Counted from the first letter of the stretch, positions 45,611 to 58,547 are shown. The stretch: DNA of 64,000 nucleotides from Gerris lacustris (GCA_951217055.1 OX578281.1:12494447-12558446), one strand, 5' to 3'. Numbers and translations: made by a program. The notes: generated by a model from the sequence alone, not told the origin.

Positions 45611-46264
45611 CTAGCCCTTAAATGCTAATGGTAGTCGAATTGACGAGCACAGTTTGAACCTTATCCTTTTACGCTCTTATGCGATGGTGATAGGTATCCC
45701 ATCCTTCTGCAGTGCTTGCACTGGTTAGTAACACACCTGCTAGTGTAGCGGCAGTAGTCCTTTTGAGCATACACTTGTTTTCTAGCAAATTCTCGTCAAA
45801 GCTACTTCGTCGATTCGACTAACGTTTAGTAATAGACAGGGAATTGATTGGTCGTCGAATGAGCCTATAGCCTGGAAAAAGGGGCCTGGGGTAAGGGGCA
45901 ATAGGCCTAGGGGTAAGGGACAATGGGCCTAGGGTAATTGGCCTTGGGCCAGAGACCAATGGCCGATAATCTGGGGCCTGGAAGACTTAGCAAAGGGCCT
46001 AGGGCTATTGGCCTGGGGCATGGGACCTGGTACATTAATGTTCTCTCAATTTTCAGTTTCAGATTCTTCTGATGTTCCTACTAAGTTATTTGTCATCAAA
46101 TGTATGTATATCTAACTAAAAGATTTAATAATGAGTTCTTAATAGTTTTCTCTTTATAAAAGTGTAGTTTCAACCCAAAAAATGTATTTTCTGCATATGT
46201 TTGTCGAATCGACGAAGGTTTAGTAATACCAGCCTTCCAATCACCATTAGCATTTAAGGGCTAG
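45611..46264. mobile_element. TIR element with CTAGCCCTTAAATGC ends
   Basis: CTAGCCCTTAAATGCTAATG and CATTAGCATTTAAGGGCTAG are exact complements over at least 22 bp (with GGT/ACC). A second inner pair, TCGTCGATTCGACTAACGTT and GAATCGACGAAGGTTTAGTA, is partly direct and partly inverted. No convincing target duplication was found (TCT before, TCA after). The interior has a G-rich repetitive patch. The superfamily is not assigned. Confidence 0.8.
45875..46035. repeat. G-rich imperfect repeat
   Basis: GGGCCTGGGGTAAGGGGCAA, GGCCTAGGGGTAAGGGACAA and GGGCCTAGGGTAATTGGCCT show a degenerate unit of about 20 bp, repeated about seven times. Many GGG/GGGG runs could form G-quadruplex on the plus strand. 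Confidence 0.75.
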
Positions 46265-46368
46265 TCATAATTATAAATGAATATTGTTGGTATTCGGCTC
46301 TATTATATTTTTAACTTTGAGAAAATGAAGGTGAACGAAATAAAATCATGACACAAAAGAAACATTTT

Positions 46369-46790
46369 GCTTTCGAGCTTACCGAACGTAACGGAAGCTA
46401 TGATCGTTCTGAAGAACGAAAATATTTTATCTCTCTAATTTCAAAAATTCCAAGACAGAAATCCGTTTAAGACTTCAGGGAATATTTTTGGTTCCGTGTC
46501 TGCCTGTTGCTCAATTTTTGAGAACCACCTTATCTTAAAAAGTACTCGTCCGATTTTAATGTAATTTAGATGGTAAATCATAATTAGGCCATTGTTGGAC
46601 CCATATAAGTTTCAACCTTCTACAGCCATTTGTTTCTCTTCAACAAGCGCACAAACATACATTTATTTACACCTATATCTTCAAAAGTTTTTATAGGATT
46701 TTGTAGAAATTGGATGATCTGTTGTAGCCCATAGTAAGTCCCATATTAATTGCAACCTTCTGTGGTCATAGCTTCCTCTTTTGCATGTTC
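46369..46790 (-). mobile_element. Family A element, truncated
   Basis: It starts with GCTTTCGAGCTTACCGAACG and includes AAATCCGTTTAAGACTTCAG, a short TCTGCCTGTTGC core and AAGTTTCAACCTTCTACAGC. It ends at CATAGCTTCCTCTT, lacking the far end. Confidence 0.83.
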
Positions 46791-47062
46791 TCATTATTAT
46801 AATTTTAACATTATGCATATCCTATTAAAGTAGTTAGGTATAAAGTAGATAGGTTTCTGTATTTAAATATTGTCTGTCATTATCGATCTAACATTTATCT
46901 AATGATTTGGTGAAGGTTATTAGAACTAAAACTAAAATGTATTACATTTCATAAACGTAGAGTACAAGCTCTATATAATATTAGTCATGAAACTAATAAC
47001 TATAATTTAAATCACATTATAATTATTATTAACAACGGGAGACAGACAGAGAAAAATAGACT

Positions 47063-47093
47063 CCAGCAACCGGGATTTGAACCACGCTTAATT
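47063..47093 (-). repeat. Inverted 3' half of the tRNA-like unit
   Basis: On the minus strand it reads CGTGGTTCAAATCCCGGTTG, the T-arm region of the unit at 47130. Confidence 0.7.
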
Positions 47094-47129
47094 CGGGACT
47101 TAGTATCGTTAACAACAGAGGAAATTATT

Positions 47130-47206
47130 CTCCAGTATAGCTTAGTTGGTTAGAGCATCTGTACTGGAAATACAGGAGGCCCGTGGTTCAAATCCCGGTG
47201 CTAGAG
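47130..47206 (+). repeat. tRNA-like sequence with complete cloverleaf
   Basis: The acceptor (CTCCAGT / GCTAGAG), D arm (GCTTAGTTGGTTAGAGC), anticodon arm (CTGTA-ctggaaa-TACAG) and T arm (B box GGTTCAAATCC) can all be drawn, with one acceptor mismatch. The loop would place GGA as anticodon, but the long variable arm of a serine tRNA is absent. Flanks are shared with the unit at 20931. It is most likely a tRNA-derived repeat; a functional tRNA is less likely. Confidence 0.7.
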
Positions 47207-47300
47207 TCTATTTTTCTCTTTCTGTCTTCCGTTGTTAATAATAATTATAATTTGATTTAAATTAAAATTTAAACTTTCCGTAGTATGAATACTACCAAAA

Positions 47301-47959
47301 ACTTAAAAAATTGATTTTCTATATAATAACTATAGTTATTAAAACTATGTGTCGGTCTATGTCTATATTTATAATATTATTAAATAGTTTTATCAGATAG
47401 TACTAACACAATAGTTTTGCTTATATTTGTTTAATATAATCCAGCTCACTTAGGTACTTGGAACAAATTTTCATCTAAATTACAAACTAGACAGAAATAT
47501 ATACTGAGCATTATTTCATTATTAGATCATTGCTGAACATAATTCTATCTTCTTTAGACTTTTTTCTATTTAAATTACTATATTATCATATGAGTTATTT
47601 AACTCTTGAGAATTTATTTTTGATAATCTTAATCTTAATCCTTTGAGTATCCTCTTATATATTTCTTATCTATAAGTTTCTCTTTCAGTGTTGCTCTCTA
47701 TCTGTAGACTAATATATCTTCCTTTTAGCTCAACTCTAAATCTTGTGCATGTATATTATCCAGCACGTGTGTTAGTCAAATAGGTTTTTTCTTGTGTTAT
47801 TTTTCATCTTGTGTAAATATTTGTTAAGATGTGACGTTTAAACATTCCTATACTTTTTTACATTATTTTTGGTTTTTTGTCTGCTCTTCCTTTTCATGTC
47901 AATATTTTACTTTTTGAAATAAAAAAAATGTTCACCATTTTAAAAAAAAAATATATTAT
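47301..47959. other. AT-rich stretch, nothing recognised
   Basis: No gene or repeat family was recognised. Confidence 0.5.
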
Positions 47960-50900
47960 ATTTAGGTATAACAAAAAGTTAGTGTAGTAGTTTAGTTTAT
48001 TATGTAAATAAGAATAGATAAAGCCCTCTTAATGTTGTGTTGTTTTAGGTATATATGGAGTTAGTGTAGTAGTTTAGTTTATTATATGTAAATAAGAATA
48101 GAGAAAACACTCTTAATGTTATGTTGTTTTAGGTATAAGTTAAGTTAGTGTAGTAGTTTAGTTTATTATGTAAATAAGAATAGAGAAAACACTCTTAATG
48201 TTATGTTGTTTTAGGTATAAGTTAAGTAAGTGTAGTAGTTTAGTTTATTATGTAAATAAGAATAGAGAAAACACTCTTAATGTTATGTTGTTTTAGGTAT
48301 AAGTGAAGTTAGTGTAGTAGTTTAGTTTATTATGTAAATAAGAATAGAGAAAACACTCTTAATGTTATGTTGTTTTAGGTATAAGTTAAGTTAGTGTAGT
48401 AGTTTAGTTTATTATGTAAATAAGAATAGAGAAAACACTCTTAATGTTATGTTGTTTTAGGTATAAGTTAAGTAAGTGTAGTAGTTTAGTTTATTATGTA
48501 AATAAGAATAGAGAAAACACTCTTAATGTTATGTTGTTTTAGGTATAAGTGAAGTTAGTGTAGTAGTTTATTTTATTATGTAAATAAGAATAGAGAAAAC
48601 AATTTTAATGTTATGTTGTTTTAGGTATAAATGAAGTTAGTGTAGTAGAGTAGTTTATTATGTAAATAAGAATAGAGAAAACACTCTTTATGTTATGTTG
48701 TTTTAGGTATAAGTGTAATTAGTGTAGCAGTTTGGTTTATTATGTAAATAAGAATAGAGAAAACACTCTCAATGTTAGGTTATTTTAGGTATAAATGAAG
48801 TTAGTGTAGTAGTTTAGTTTATTATGTAAATAAGAATAGAGAAAACACTCTTAATGTTATGTTGTTTTAGGTATAAATGAAGTTAGTGTAGCAGTTTGGT
48901 TTATTATGTAAATAAGAATAGAGAAAACACTCTCAATGTTAGGTTGTTTTAGGTGTAAGTGAAGTTAGTGTAGTTGTTTAGTTTATTATGTAAATAAGAA
49001 TAGAGAAAACAATTTTAATGTTGTTATTTTAAGTATAAGTGAAATTAGTGTAGTAGTTTAGTTTATTATGTAAATAAGAATAGAGAAAACAATTTTAATG
49101 TTGTTATTTTAAGTATAAGTGAAATTAGTGTAGTAGTTTAGTTTATTATGTAAATAAGAATAGAGAAAACAATTTTAATGTTATGTTGTTTTAGGTATAA
49201 ATGAAGTTAGTGTAGTAGAGTAGTTTATTATGTAAATAAGAATAGAGAAAACACTCTTTGTGTTTTGTTGTTTTAGGTATAAGTGAAGTTAGTGTAGTAG
49301 TTTAGTTTATTATGTAAATAAGAATAGAGAAAACACTCTTAATGTTATGTTGTTTTAGGTATAAGTGAAGTTAGTGTAGTAGTTTAGTTTATTATGTAAA
49401 TAAGAATAGAGAAAACACTCTTTGTGTTTTGTTGTTTTAGGTATAAGTGTAATTAGTGTAGCAGTTTGGTTTATGTATTATGTAAATAAGAATAGAGAAA
49501 ACACTCTTAATGTTATGTTGTTTTAGGTATAAGTTAAGTTAGTGTAGTAGTTTAGTTTATTATGTAAATAAGAATAGAGAAAACACTCTTAATGTTATGT
49601 TGTTTTAGGTATAAGTGAAGTTAGTGTAGTAGAGTAGTTTATTATGTAAATAAGAATAGAGAAAACACTCTTTGTGTTTTGTTGTTTTAGGTATAAGTGT
49701 AAATAGTGTAGCAGTTTGGTTTATGTATTATGTAAATAAGAATAGAGAAAACACTCTTAATGTTATGTTGTTTTAGGTATAAATGAAGTTAGTGTAGTAG
49801 AGTAGTTTATTATGTAAATAAGAATAGAGAAAACACTCTTTATGTTATGTTGTTTTAGGTATAAGTGTAATTAGTGTAGCAGTTTGGTTTATTATGTAAA
49901 TAAGAATAGAGAAAACACTCTCAATGTTAGGTTATTTTAGGTATAAATGAAGTTAGTGTAGTAGTTTAGTTTATTATGTAAATAAGAATAGAGAAAACAC
50001 TCTTAATGTTATGTTGTTTTAGGTATAAATGAAGTTAGTGTAGCAGTTTGGTTTATTATGTAAATAAGAATAGAGAAAACACTCTCAATGTTAGGTTGTT
50101 TTAGGTGTAAGTGAAGTTAGTGTAGTTGTTTAGTTTATTATGTAAATAAGAATAGAGAAAACAATTTTAATGTTGTTATTTTAAGTATAAGTGAAATTAG
50201 TGTAGTAGTTTAGTTTATTATGTAAATAAGAATAGAGAAAACAATTTTAATGTTGTTATTTTAAGTATAAGTGAAATTAGTGTAGTAGTTTAGTTTATTA
50301 TGTAAATAAGAATAGAGAAAACAATTTTAATGTTATGTTGTTTTAGGAATAAGTCAAGTTAGTGTAGTTGTTTAGTTTATTATGTAAATAAGAATAGAGA
50401 AAACACTCTTTATGTTATGTTGTTTTAGGTATAAGTGTAATTAGTGTAGCAGTTTGGTTTATTATGTAAATAAGAATAGAGAAAACACTCTTAATGTTAT
50501 GTTGTTTTAGGTATAAATGGAGTTAGTGTAGTAGAGTAGTTTATTATGTAAATAAGAATAGAGAAAACACTCTTAATGTTATGTTGTTTTAGGTATAAAT
50601 GGAGTTAGTGTAGTAGAGTAGTTTATTATGTAAATAAGAATAGAGAAAACACTCTTAATGTTATGTTGTTTTAGGTATAAATGGAGTTAGTGTAGTAGAG
50701 TAGTTTATTATGTAAATAAGAATAGAGAAAACACTCTTAATGTTATGTTGTTTTAGGTATAAATGGAGTTAGTGTAGTAGAGTAGTTTATTATGTAAATA
50801 AGAATAGAGAAAACACTCTCAATGTTATGTTGTTTTAGGTATAAGTGAAGTTAGTGTTGTAGTTTAGTTTATTATGCAAATAAGAATAGAGAAAACAATT

Positions 50901-51156
50901 TTAATGTTATGTTGTTTTAGGTATAAATGGAGTTAGTGTAGTAGTTTAGGTTATTATGTAAATAAGAATAGAGAAAACACTCTTAATTTTATGTTGTTTT
51001 AGGTATAAGTGTAATTAGTGTAGTAGTTTAGTTTATTATGTAAATAAGAATAGAGAAAACACTCTTAATTTTATGTTGTTTTAGGTATAAGTGTAATTAG
51101 TGTACCAGTTTAGTTTATTATGTAAATAAGAATAGAGAAAACACTCTTAATGTTGT
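47960..51156. repeat. 82-bp satellite, about 39 units
   Basis: Each unit contains TTTTAGGTATAAGTGAAGTT, AGTGTAGTAGTTTAGTTTAT and TATGTAAATAAGAATAGAGA, then AAACACTCTTAATGTTATGT. Variants include AGTAGAGTAG, CAGTTTGG, ACAATTTTAATG and CTCAATGTTAGG. The block at about 48634-49195 recurs in the same order of variants about 1152 bp later (14 units), a higher-order repeat. No long open frame crosses the array. Confidence 0.97.
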
Positions 51157-52163
51157 AATACTTATTTTTAACAGTCATTAAGAATGACTCAGCTAATGCT
51201 TTTGTTAGTCATCGGAGTCTAGGCCGGGTTCAATTCGAAAAATATGAACATTAAATTAAATAAAAGAAACAAACAAACAATAAGTATAGGTATTCTAGGA
51301 AGAGTATAAGGTATGCGCATTTATTTTTGCTATAAGAATGATAATTATAAACGAAACCAAGTATAATATATTAATAAATTCATTAACAATAAGTGTTCAC
51401 ATTATATTTCCTTACTAAATTACACCTTTATTACTAAATAACAGAAATAACTTAAACTAGGCTATACTATAAAATGTAAATGATAACTTAAGTTATAAAA
51501 AGCAAGCGTGATTGTAACTTAATATTTAAACTTAATATTTAAAACTTAAATATTTTGATTATCTGGATAAAGTTAATTCAGTTCATATGAGGTAGGAAGG
51601 ATTTAATTTAATGGATGTAAGGTACATACCATTACAATAATTGAAGAAAACTTATTCGTTTTCAAACACTTAAATATATATAATCCTGAAGAAACAAAGA
51701 AAACTTATGTTTGTCTTTAAAACGAGCGACTTAACAACAACAAAACACCATTTTTTTATCTTTATCTCAGCCTTTTTTCATTATTTCTATTCAAAGACCT
51801 AGGATTCACAAAATTAATTTTCATCTTGAAATTAAACTAAAATTATATGACTACAGTATAATTACATTTTATATCGTCGTAAAATTATATCAATTGCATT
51901 TCGTTATCGTTGAAATTGCTTGGTTTGATTAGAAAGGTCAGATGGGCAGTTGGTATACCTGGTGATAAGGATGTAGCTGGTTTGTTTACATTTCCTAATC
52001 AAACTGATTTCCTGCGCAGAAAGTCACTCTTCCTTGGCATTTTAGATGGCTCGTTGATGGCAAGAAAGATAGCAGATAATAGTGACTAGTAGATCTTTTT
52101 AATTTTTGGCCTTGTGCGAAACGCAACGTGACATAATGTTATGTTTTTTTTTAGGTAAAAGTG
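51157..52163. other. AT-rich stretch, nothing recognised
   Basis: No gene or repeat family was recognised. Confidence 0.5.
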
Positions 52164-52171
52164 AAGTAATG

Positions 52172-52807
52172 CTCAGAGTAAGGAAGGGGTAGAGGGAACA
52201 ATACCATAGAATCGGGGTCTCAAAAAGTGGTTCATTATGAGACACCCATATACTAAACCTCCCAAGCGGCAGTTTGGTGAAACAGTATCGATACCTCGAT
52301 AAAAACTCGAAATTTATCTGATGTCAGCTGAGGATAAGAATAATGTGATATTTTCTTACGACAATATTTTAATATTTTAACACAGTTTTCTTTATAAATA
52401 CATATGTACTTTAATGTTTGTTGTTAACTGTATTAATTATCTAAAGGCAGTTACGTTGTTAATAACATGTAATAGTTCCTAGATAACCAAAAGCAATCTT
52501 ATATAAAACAAAATCGTCTTCTAAAAAGCAATCACATCAGATTTTTCTCTTACATATTTGATATTTTGACATATTTGACATTTCGATAATAAAACAATCA
52601 AACAAGTACAAGATGAGGTTAAAGGTTTTGTTGACAAGCACGGAAGGACAAGGAATAGACCAATAAGACAAGAACCAGTGACCACGTGATCGTGCAGTTG
52701 TCACTTTAGTTCGGATTAAGCTCGCTTGAGAGGTTTAGTATATGGGTGTCGCATAATGAACCACTTTTCAAATCGCATTGCTCCCTCTACCCCTTCCTTA
52801 CTCTGAG
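52172..52807. mobile_element. TIR element with exact 8-bp duplication
   Basis: AAGTAATG at 52164-52171 and 52808-52815 flanks CTCAGAGTAAGGAAGGGGTA and its exact complement. The inverted ends continue imperfectly to about 95 bp (AGTGGTTCATTATG, CCCATATACTAAACCTC). No transposase was seen. The 8-bp duplication suggests a hAT-type mechanism. Confidence 0.88.
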
Positions 52808-52815
52808 AAGTAATG

Positions 52816-54097
52816 TAACAATATTATAATGTGACATTTCACGTACAACCATTTTATTTTAAAATGGTTCTTTATAAAGTTATAGTGTTGAATTGTTCTA
52901 ATTTTTTATTAAGTTCCGTGTTTGTTATTCTTAACACAGCTTGTTACTTATATAAGTAGAGAATTTTATTGACTACCATTATGAAAATAATAATAATAAA
53001 TTTAAGATGCCTGATGAAATATGAAAGCGTTTATCGGTATAAGGTTAAAATCCTCTTTCCCCCATTTTTCTCCTGTCTCGACTAAAAGTTATTTTAGTAA
53101 AGACCTCTTTAAATATATTAATGTTTGAACTTGATTTAAAAAAAAGTCAGGGATAAAAAATTCTATTTTTATCCCTTGCTCTCTAGAATTTTTTTTTCTC
53201 TCTCTATTTTATCGGGAAAAAAGCAAAGTTGTAATATTCATCATTTTATTTAGATATCGTTAAGTTGTGTAAAAACGTGTAGCTTGGGAGGATGGTTGTA
53301 GATGAGACTACGGGATAAGAGGTTTGAAATAAATCGCCATGGTCTGCAGATAATCCTAATGGTGCTGTTAGTTTCCTCCTTTTTTTTTACTCCCTAACGT
53401 GGAAAAGCTATTCAAGCAGTTTTTTAACGCATTTTTCATTTTGCAGCGTTTCGAACTCATTGGAGAGGGGGGGGGGGGGGGGGGGGGGAGAACCCTACCA
53501 TCTCCCTTAGAACCTTTCCCTAAAGGGATAAAAGAGTGAGAGATATTGCCTTTAAATCAAAAGGTATTAGACCAATAAAGGTTAACGAGAAGAAATCACC
53601 TGCCAATACCTACAAAACCAATATTACTCCTTTTCGATTGTGAGTTAAGGGCTAAGCGCTGTTGGATTTCCATTCTCTCTTCGTCAGCCTTGTACAAATT
53701 AATGGCTGCCGAATCTCGTCAGTAAAAAATGCAATTTATTTAACTTTAAATAATAAGTAATGAAAAATATATTTAATTGGCTTCGATTTTTTTTTTTTTT
53801 TTTTAAAAAAACCCTCTTGATGAAAAATATCCCCTACTAGAGAAAATATATAATTTTAAAATAAATTACGTTGCTTTTTTTCAATTATTTCATTTCTTTA
53901 TTTAGGATTTTCTCTAAAGAATTTAATAATTTATTACTTGTTATAAATGAATATTTGTTAAAATTCTTATTGTAGTAATCGACAGACTTAATAATTATTA
54001 GTACTATATATCATAAAAGAAAGTTAGCAAAGCTAAGTATCATTTTATTCCAAAATTAAATTCTATATTTTGTTTTTTGATAATCACATGGTTGATT
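52816..54097. other. AT-rich stretch with a 22-G run
   Basis: The G run is at 53467-53488. No gene was recognised. Confidence 0.5.
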
Positions 54098-54835
54098 TTT
54101 TACTAAGTTTTATATTAGCTTGCTTTCTTGTTTGTTTGTTTGTCCAGTACAAATCTTGCAATCGATTTTTAACTAACTTCCCGTGTAGCTAAACATTTGA
54201 AACTTTTAGATTAGCTCAGAACACGATGAAAATGCATTATTTTGATTATTAATACTTTTAGCCATCTTTCAGCAGAATTTAATTAGTTTTCAGCACATTT
54301 TGCTGTATGGAAAGTTAGTTTGGAAAAAATCCGCAAGTTATTTTGTATTTGTTTTGACATATCCCATAGTATTTACAATCTTTATTTTGACGGGTTTCAA
54401 ATTTGTGATGTTTTATTAAGAGGTAAACATGGGATGACTGCGAAAAGTAAACAAAGAAATAAATTAATTGACGTGTGACACCCAGGTTTGTGTACACTTG
54501 TATCGTAGGTAGGTATAGGTATAGGTTTAATTTTTCTGGATCTTTACTTCTTTACTTTTTTCTTCTCTTACTGTACCTACACAGGGGCATATCAATGACA
54601 CGGTTTAGATTCGGTGTTGGTGAGATCCGTTGTACAAAGATTTGTCCTGTTTTAGGTTTAAGATCAGCTCCCTAGATGGTTGTCAATATTATGTGAAGTA
54701 AATAAATTCGGAACTATGTAATGTTTTTTCACTAACAATGACAATTATATTATCAACATTACATATGATTCAACAGAAAATTTAAAAACGTAGTATATAA
54801 AAAGTTCATTTTATCTTGTAATTATTTACAAGCTT
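54098..54835 (+). mobile_element. Family D element, copy 2
   Basis: CTTGTTTGTTTGTTTGTCCA, AATCTTGCAATCGATTTTTA, CAGAACACGATGAAAATGCA, GATCCGTTGTACAAAGAT and AAAACGTAGTATATAAAAAG match the reverse complement of 25009-25603. It is about 140 bp longer, with extra sequence near 54430-54590. Confidence 0.82.
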
Positions 54836-54839
54836 TTAT

Positions 54840-55120
54840 TTAACTTGCAATGTTTGTATGTATGTATGTATGTTCGGGCCAAATCTTGCAACTGAATTCT
54901 AAAGCAGTTATCCTCAACCGATTGAATTGAAATTTTGCATACAGGTTTAGTTTGGATGATAATGCATGGTTAGCTAAGTGACGTCATTCGAAATCCAATG
55001 TGGTGGACAGCACAAGATGGCGGACTAGTTATTTTTAAGCACGCCCATAATATGGGTATCAAATGAAAGGGTTTGCTGAGAAGAATACGAATAAAAGTTT
55101 GTTTTTAAAAATGCATTTTA
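54840..55120 (+). mobile_element. Family F-related fragment
   Basis: GTATGTATGTATGTATGTTC, CCAAATCTTGCAACTGAATT, AAGATGGCGGACTAGTTATT and GGGTATCAAATGAAAGGG are partly shared with 61830-62400 (ATGGCGGATAATTC, GGGTATCAAATGAAAGG). Confidence 0.5.
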
Positions 55121-55122
55121 AT

Positions 55123-55306
55123 TAAAATTATTAAATTTTGCTAAATAATACTTTAATTCAGGTTAAAAATTAAAACAATTTTGACAGATTTACAAAATGG
55201 GGTAAAATTAAATAAATTTGACAATAATAGATTGTAAATGCATAAAATCATTAAAATATACGACATAAGACGGGAGGTAGCTATGCACCACACTAATTGG
55301 TAGAAT
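55123..55306 (-). mobile_element. Family A end fragment
   Basis: ACAATTTTGACAGATTTACA, AATTAAATAAATTTGACAAT and CACCACACTAATTGGTAGAA match the left-end region of family A in reverse. Confidence 0.78.
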
Positions 55307-56450
55307 ATTTTTAAATGAGAACAGTTGTGTAGCTTCATTCCTTTTCTAGTAGTAATATAATCACAAAAAACCTTTTTTCAGTTCCACAAGAATGGAAGAC
55401 AAACTTTTTCTTTAGTTTTATTCTTTCACGTTTAATATCGGATAAAAAGTGAAGTTAAATTGGTCGTGTAATTCATGTAAGTTCAACCTCAATAAAAATC
55501 CATTGTCTGTAGAAATGTAATATAAAACCTCAGCTGGCACTGTCTGACTACAAAATCAGTTTTTAATATTATGTATATTGTCTTTGAGTCCTTTTCAAGA
55601 TAAAACTAATACAACCTTTTCCCTTTAATGTTTATCGTTAAGTTAAAGTTAAAAATAAAAAAAAAAAGTTAAAAAAAAAAAATTGTCAGGGAGTTGTCAG
55701 TGTAAATAAATGGAGTTTGGAGGGGTGAGACTCAAGTCGAAGAGGAAGCGTAAGATAGAGGTGGCTGGTAAGGAAAGTCGCTGAACAAGTTTTATCTTAT
55801 TCATGAAGTTTTGAAAAGGTTTTTCCGATGGAAATAAGTTTTAATAAGTTTTGAAGGCGATGGTTCATAGGACCGAGGGAGGTTTTCAACCATTAACCCA
55901 ATAGGAGCTATGAATAAATTTTAGCGATAGAGTTGGAGAGTAGGGGGTTAGATGGGTGGGGGAGTGAGTGAACAAGAAGACCTTTTATATGAGCAGGAGA
56001 AAGATGGCTCTAGGTTTAATCAAAGGCTCCCCCCTTCCACTCCCCCCCTTACTATACAATAGAGAGGCTCTAGGGATTCAAGTAAGCCTTACCATATCCA
56101 GGCCAAACTGAACTCTATTGTTGGAACTGTGCAAATTTATTAAACATTTTTAGTTTTTTTACAGGGCACCATTCCTCCTCACCAGTTCCCTGTTTATATT
56201 TACCCCACCCCCCCCCAAACCTTTACGTTATATAGGTAGGAAGGTACAACCCCCCTATTTGAAATATTACAATTCTCTCATATACGTGCTTAATTCCCAA
56301 ACCATTTATTTAACCAATTTTTGTTTTTAATATTTACCTTACTTAACTCTAGTAAAACATTTGTATAAATTCTATACTTAAAAAGTTTCCAGGTACGTTT
56401 CTACTAAAGGGTAAATAAAAGAAAGAGCATTGATTAGTTTATTTTAAAAA
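55307..56450. other. Unique stretch, nothing recognised
   Basis: A G-rich patch (55900-55970) and C-rich runs near 56030-56050 and 56207-56216 are present. No gene was recognised. Confidence 0.5.
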
Positions 56451-57467
56451 ATAGTTTGCCAATTTTTGTATCACATAGTTTCCTTGCTTCTAATTTCGTA
56501 TACTTTAATGAATTTTATGCTTATACAGTAGAACCTCGCTTACACGACCCTCAATAACACGACAACCTCACTTACAAGTGCAATTTTCAAATCCCCTTGA
56601 GATTGCCATAACACATAATGTTAAATTAACCTCTATAACGCGACTATTATAATCCAAACAACCTCAATAACACGGATTTTTTTCCAATTCACAATGTAAC
56701 TCAGAACCTCTATAACAAGTCGTTTTGAGAAGTCAACCTCTATAATGCGACTCTATACAGGAATGGATCGACATTGAACAAGTCTAGACTTGAAAACCCC
56801 GCCCCACCCCGCTCCCAACATTCCATTAACCTCTATAGCACGACTGATAGCCAAAATAACCTTGATAACACAAGCCTTAACAAAAAGAGCACCTCGATAA
56901 CAAGACTGTTTCCCTAATCCCCTTGAGATACTTCTTATCGAGGTTCTACCGTACAACCTTTTATTGTAGAATTGATTTATTTTACCCCCATTTTTTTTTA
57001 AATCTGTCAAAATTGATTTGGTTTTTTTTTTACATGAATTAAAATATTAATTTATCAAAAGTTAATGATGCCAGACGATTGAAATTTAGCTGGGGCTATT
57101 TGCGAGCTAATTTCGATACACCATCCAAATTTCATAAAAAGCAGACACTTTTAAAGATATGGGAGCGAATAAACGTATGTTTGTGCGCATGTGGAAGAGA
57201 AATAAATGGGCGCTGAGGATTAAAACGTATATGGGACCAACAATGAGCAAATTATAACGTATTATCCAAATTTCATTAAAATCTTTAAATAGTTAAATAG
57301 TAGTAATCGTAGTATGTTGGCTCGCAAAAATTGAGTGACAGACAGACTCGGTACCAAAATATTCCCTGATGTCAGAAATGGATTTCTTTCTTGGATTTTT
57401 TTTAAATCGGAGACTCTTTCTTCAGAACTAGCACATCGATTCCACTACCTTCGGTAAGCTCAGAAGC
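56451..57467 (+). mobile_element. Family A element split by a pogo-like MITE
   Basis: The left end ATAGTTTGCCAATTTTTG is diverged; the right end is CTTCGGTAAGCTCAGAAGC. The text TTTATGCTTATA | CAACCTTTTATTGTAG matches the continuous family A text (TTTATGCTTTTATAACCTATTATTGTC) once the MITE is removed. Confidence 0.86.
56526..56951. mobile_element. pogo/Tigger-like MITE, copy 2, TA duplication
   Basis: TA at 56524-56525 and 56952-56953 flanks CAGTAGAACCTCGCTTACAC and GAGGTTCTACCG (ACTG changed to ACCG). The interior repeats match copy 1 at 17026. It is nested in a family A copy and therefore younger than it. The 85-residue minus frame across it is incidental. Confidence 0.88.
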
Positions 57468-58540
57468 ATAAGAGCTTAAGTTTTGACATTTTCATGTTTA
57501 GGCTGTGCTACATAACTCGAAAAGCGTTACTAAAAACGTTACCCGGTGTATCAAGGAGTTAGAAAGGTATAGGAGGTGTACACAGTCTGTCTCCAGCTGT
57601 TGGGCCTCCCTCCACCGCACGTCATAGGTCCGAAGATAGTCGAAAAGATTTATACTTGAGACAGGGAGTTTTTAATACAATTTTGAGTTTATTACATTTT
57701 CTTTAATGACCGTAATAAAATAAACAATTTAATAATTTAGTTTCCATATGGAATAAAGCTTATTATTCCTGCATTTAAATCAAGTTCGTTAAGATACCAC
57801 TAATAAGTCATGAATACAACTAGAATTGACCTCGTTTAATAACTTAACATCTTTTGAACTTAAATTTGAAGTTTTAAACTTTTTGAAGTTAAATTTTATG
57901 TTTGACTTAAATTAAACATGTAAATTAGGTTTATTTAAGGTTTACAATTAATTTACTGAAGCAAATAAACCTCAGAGCCAATATCTCATATTTTTTTATT
58001 AAAGCTATTAAAAAGGCATTAAAAAAATGCTCTTTAAAAATTTTTTAAGATACCACTAATAATAATTATATCTCTGAATTTAACTCCACGGATTAATAAG
58101 CCCCATACTAGATGTCAGTTAGCGGGGGGGGGGTCTGGCAAGTATTTTAGGAATTTTATTACTTTGCTGAAGCAGAGAGCTAGAAGGGAGTGGAATGGAG
58201 TTTATATACTTAATTGCGGTTCTGCAAAAGTAATTACTGCTTTAAGGGGGAGGGGGAGGTTAGCGCAGATAGAAATAAGGGCAGTTTACTCCCGGGGGTT
58301 GGCCGTATCAACCTCATTTCCTTTCCTCAAACCAAATAATAGCTTTATGTAAGAACCTTTTCCTTCGTAATCATAATTACACACGGTTCACAAATTATAA
58401 TATTTCCCCAAAAAATAATCCTTATAATTATTCCCAAAAAAGTAATACTTTAAAAAAAGTGAAATTACTTGCTTTAACATTATACTAAACTAGAAAATAA
58501 AATTAAACAAATCTAGGTATATAATATTTATTTCAAAAGT
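57468..58540. other. Mostly unique stretch, nothing recognised
   Basis: AAGATACCACTAATAA occurs twice (57793 and 58049). 57570-57640 and 58110-58300 are less AT-rich. No gene was recognised. Confidence 0.5.
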
Positions 58541-58547
58541 TAGAAGA

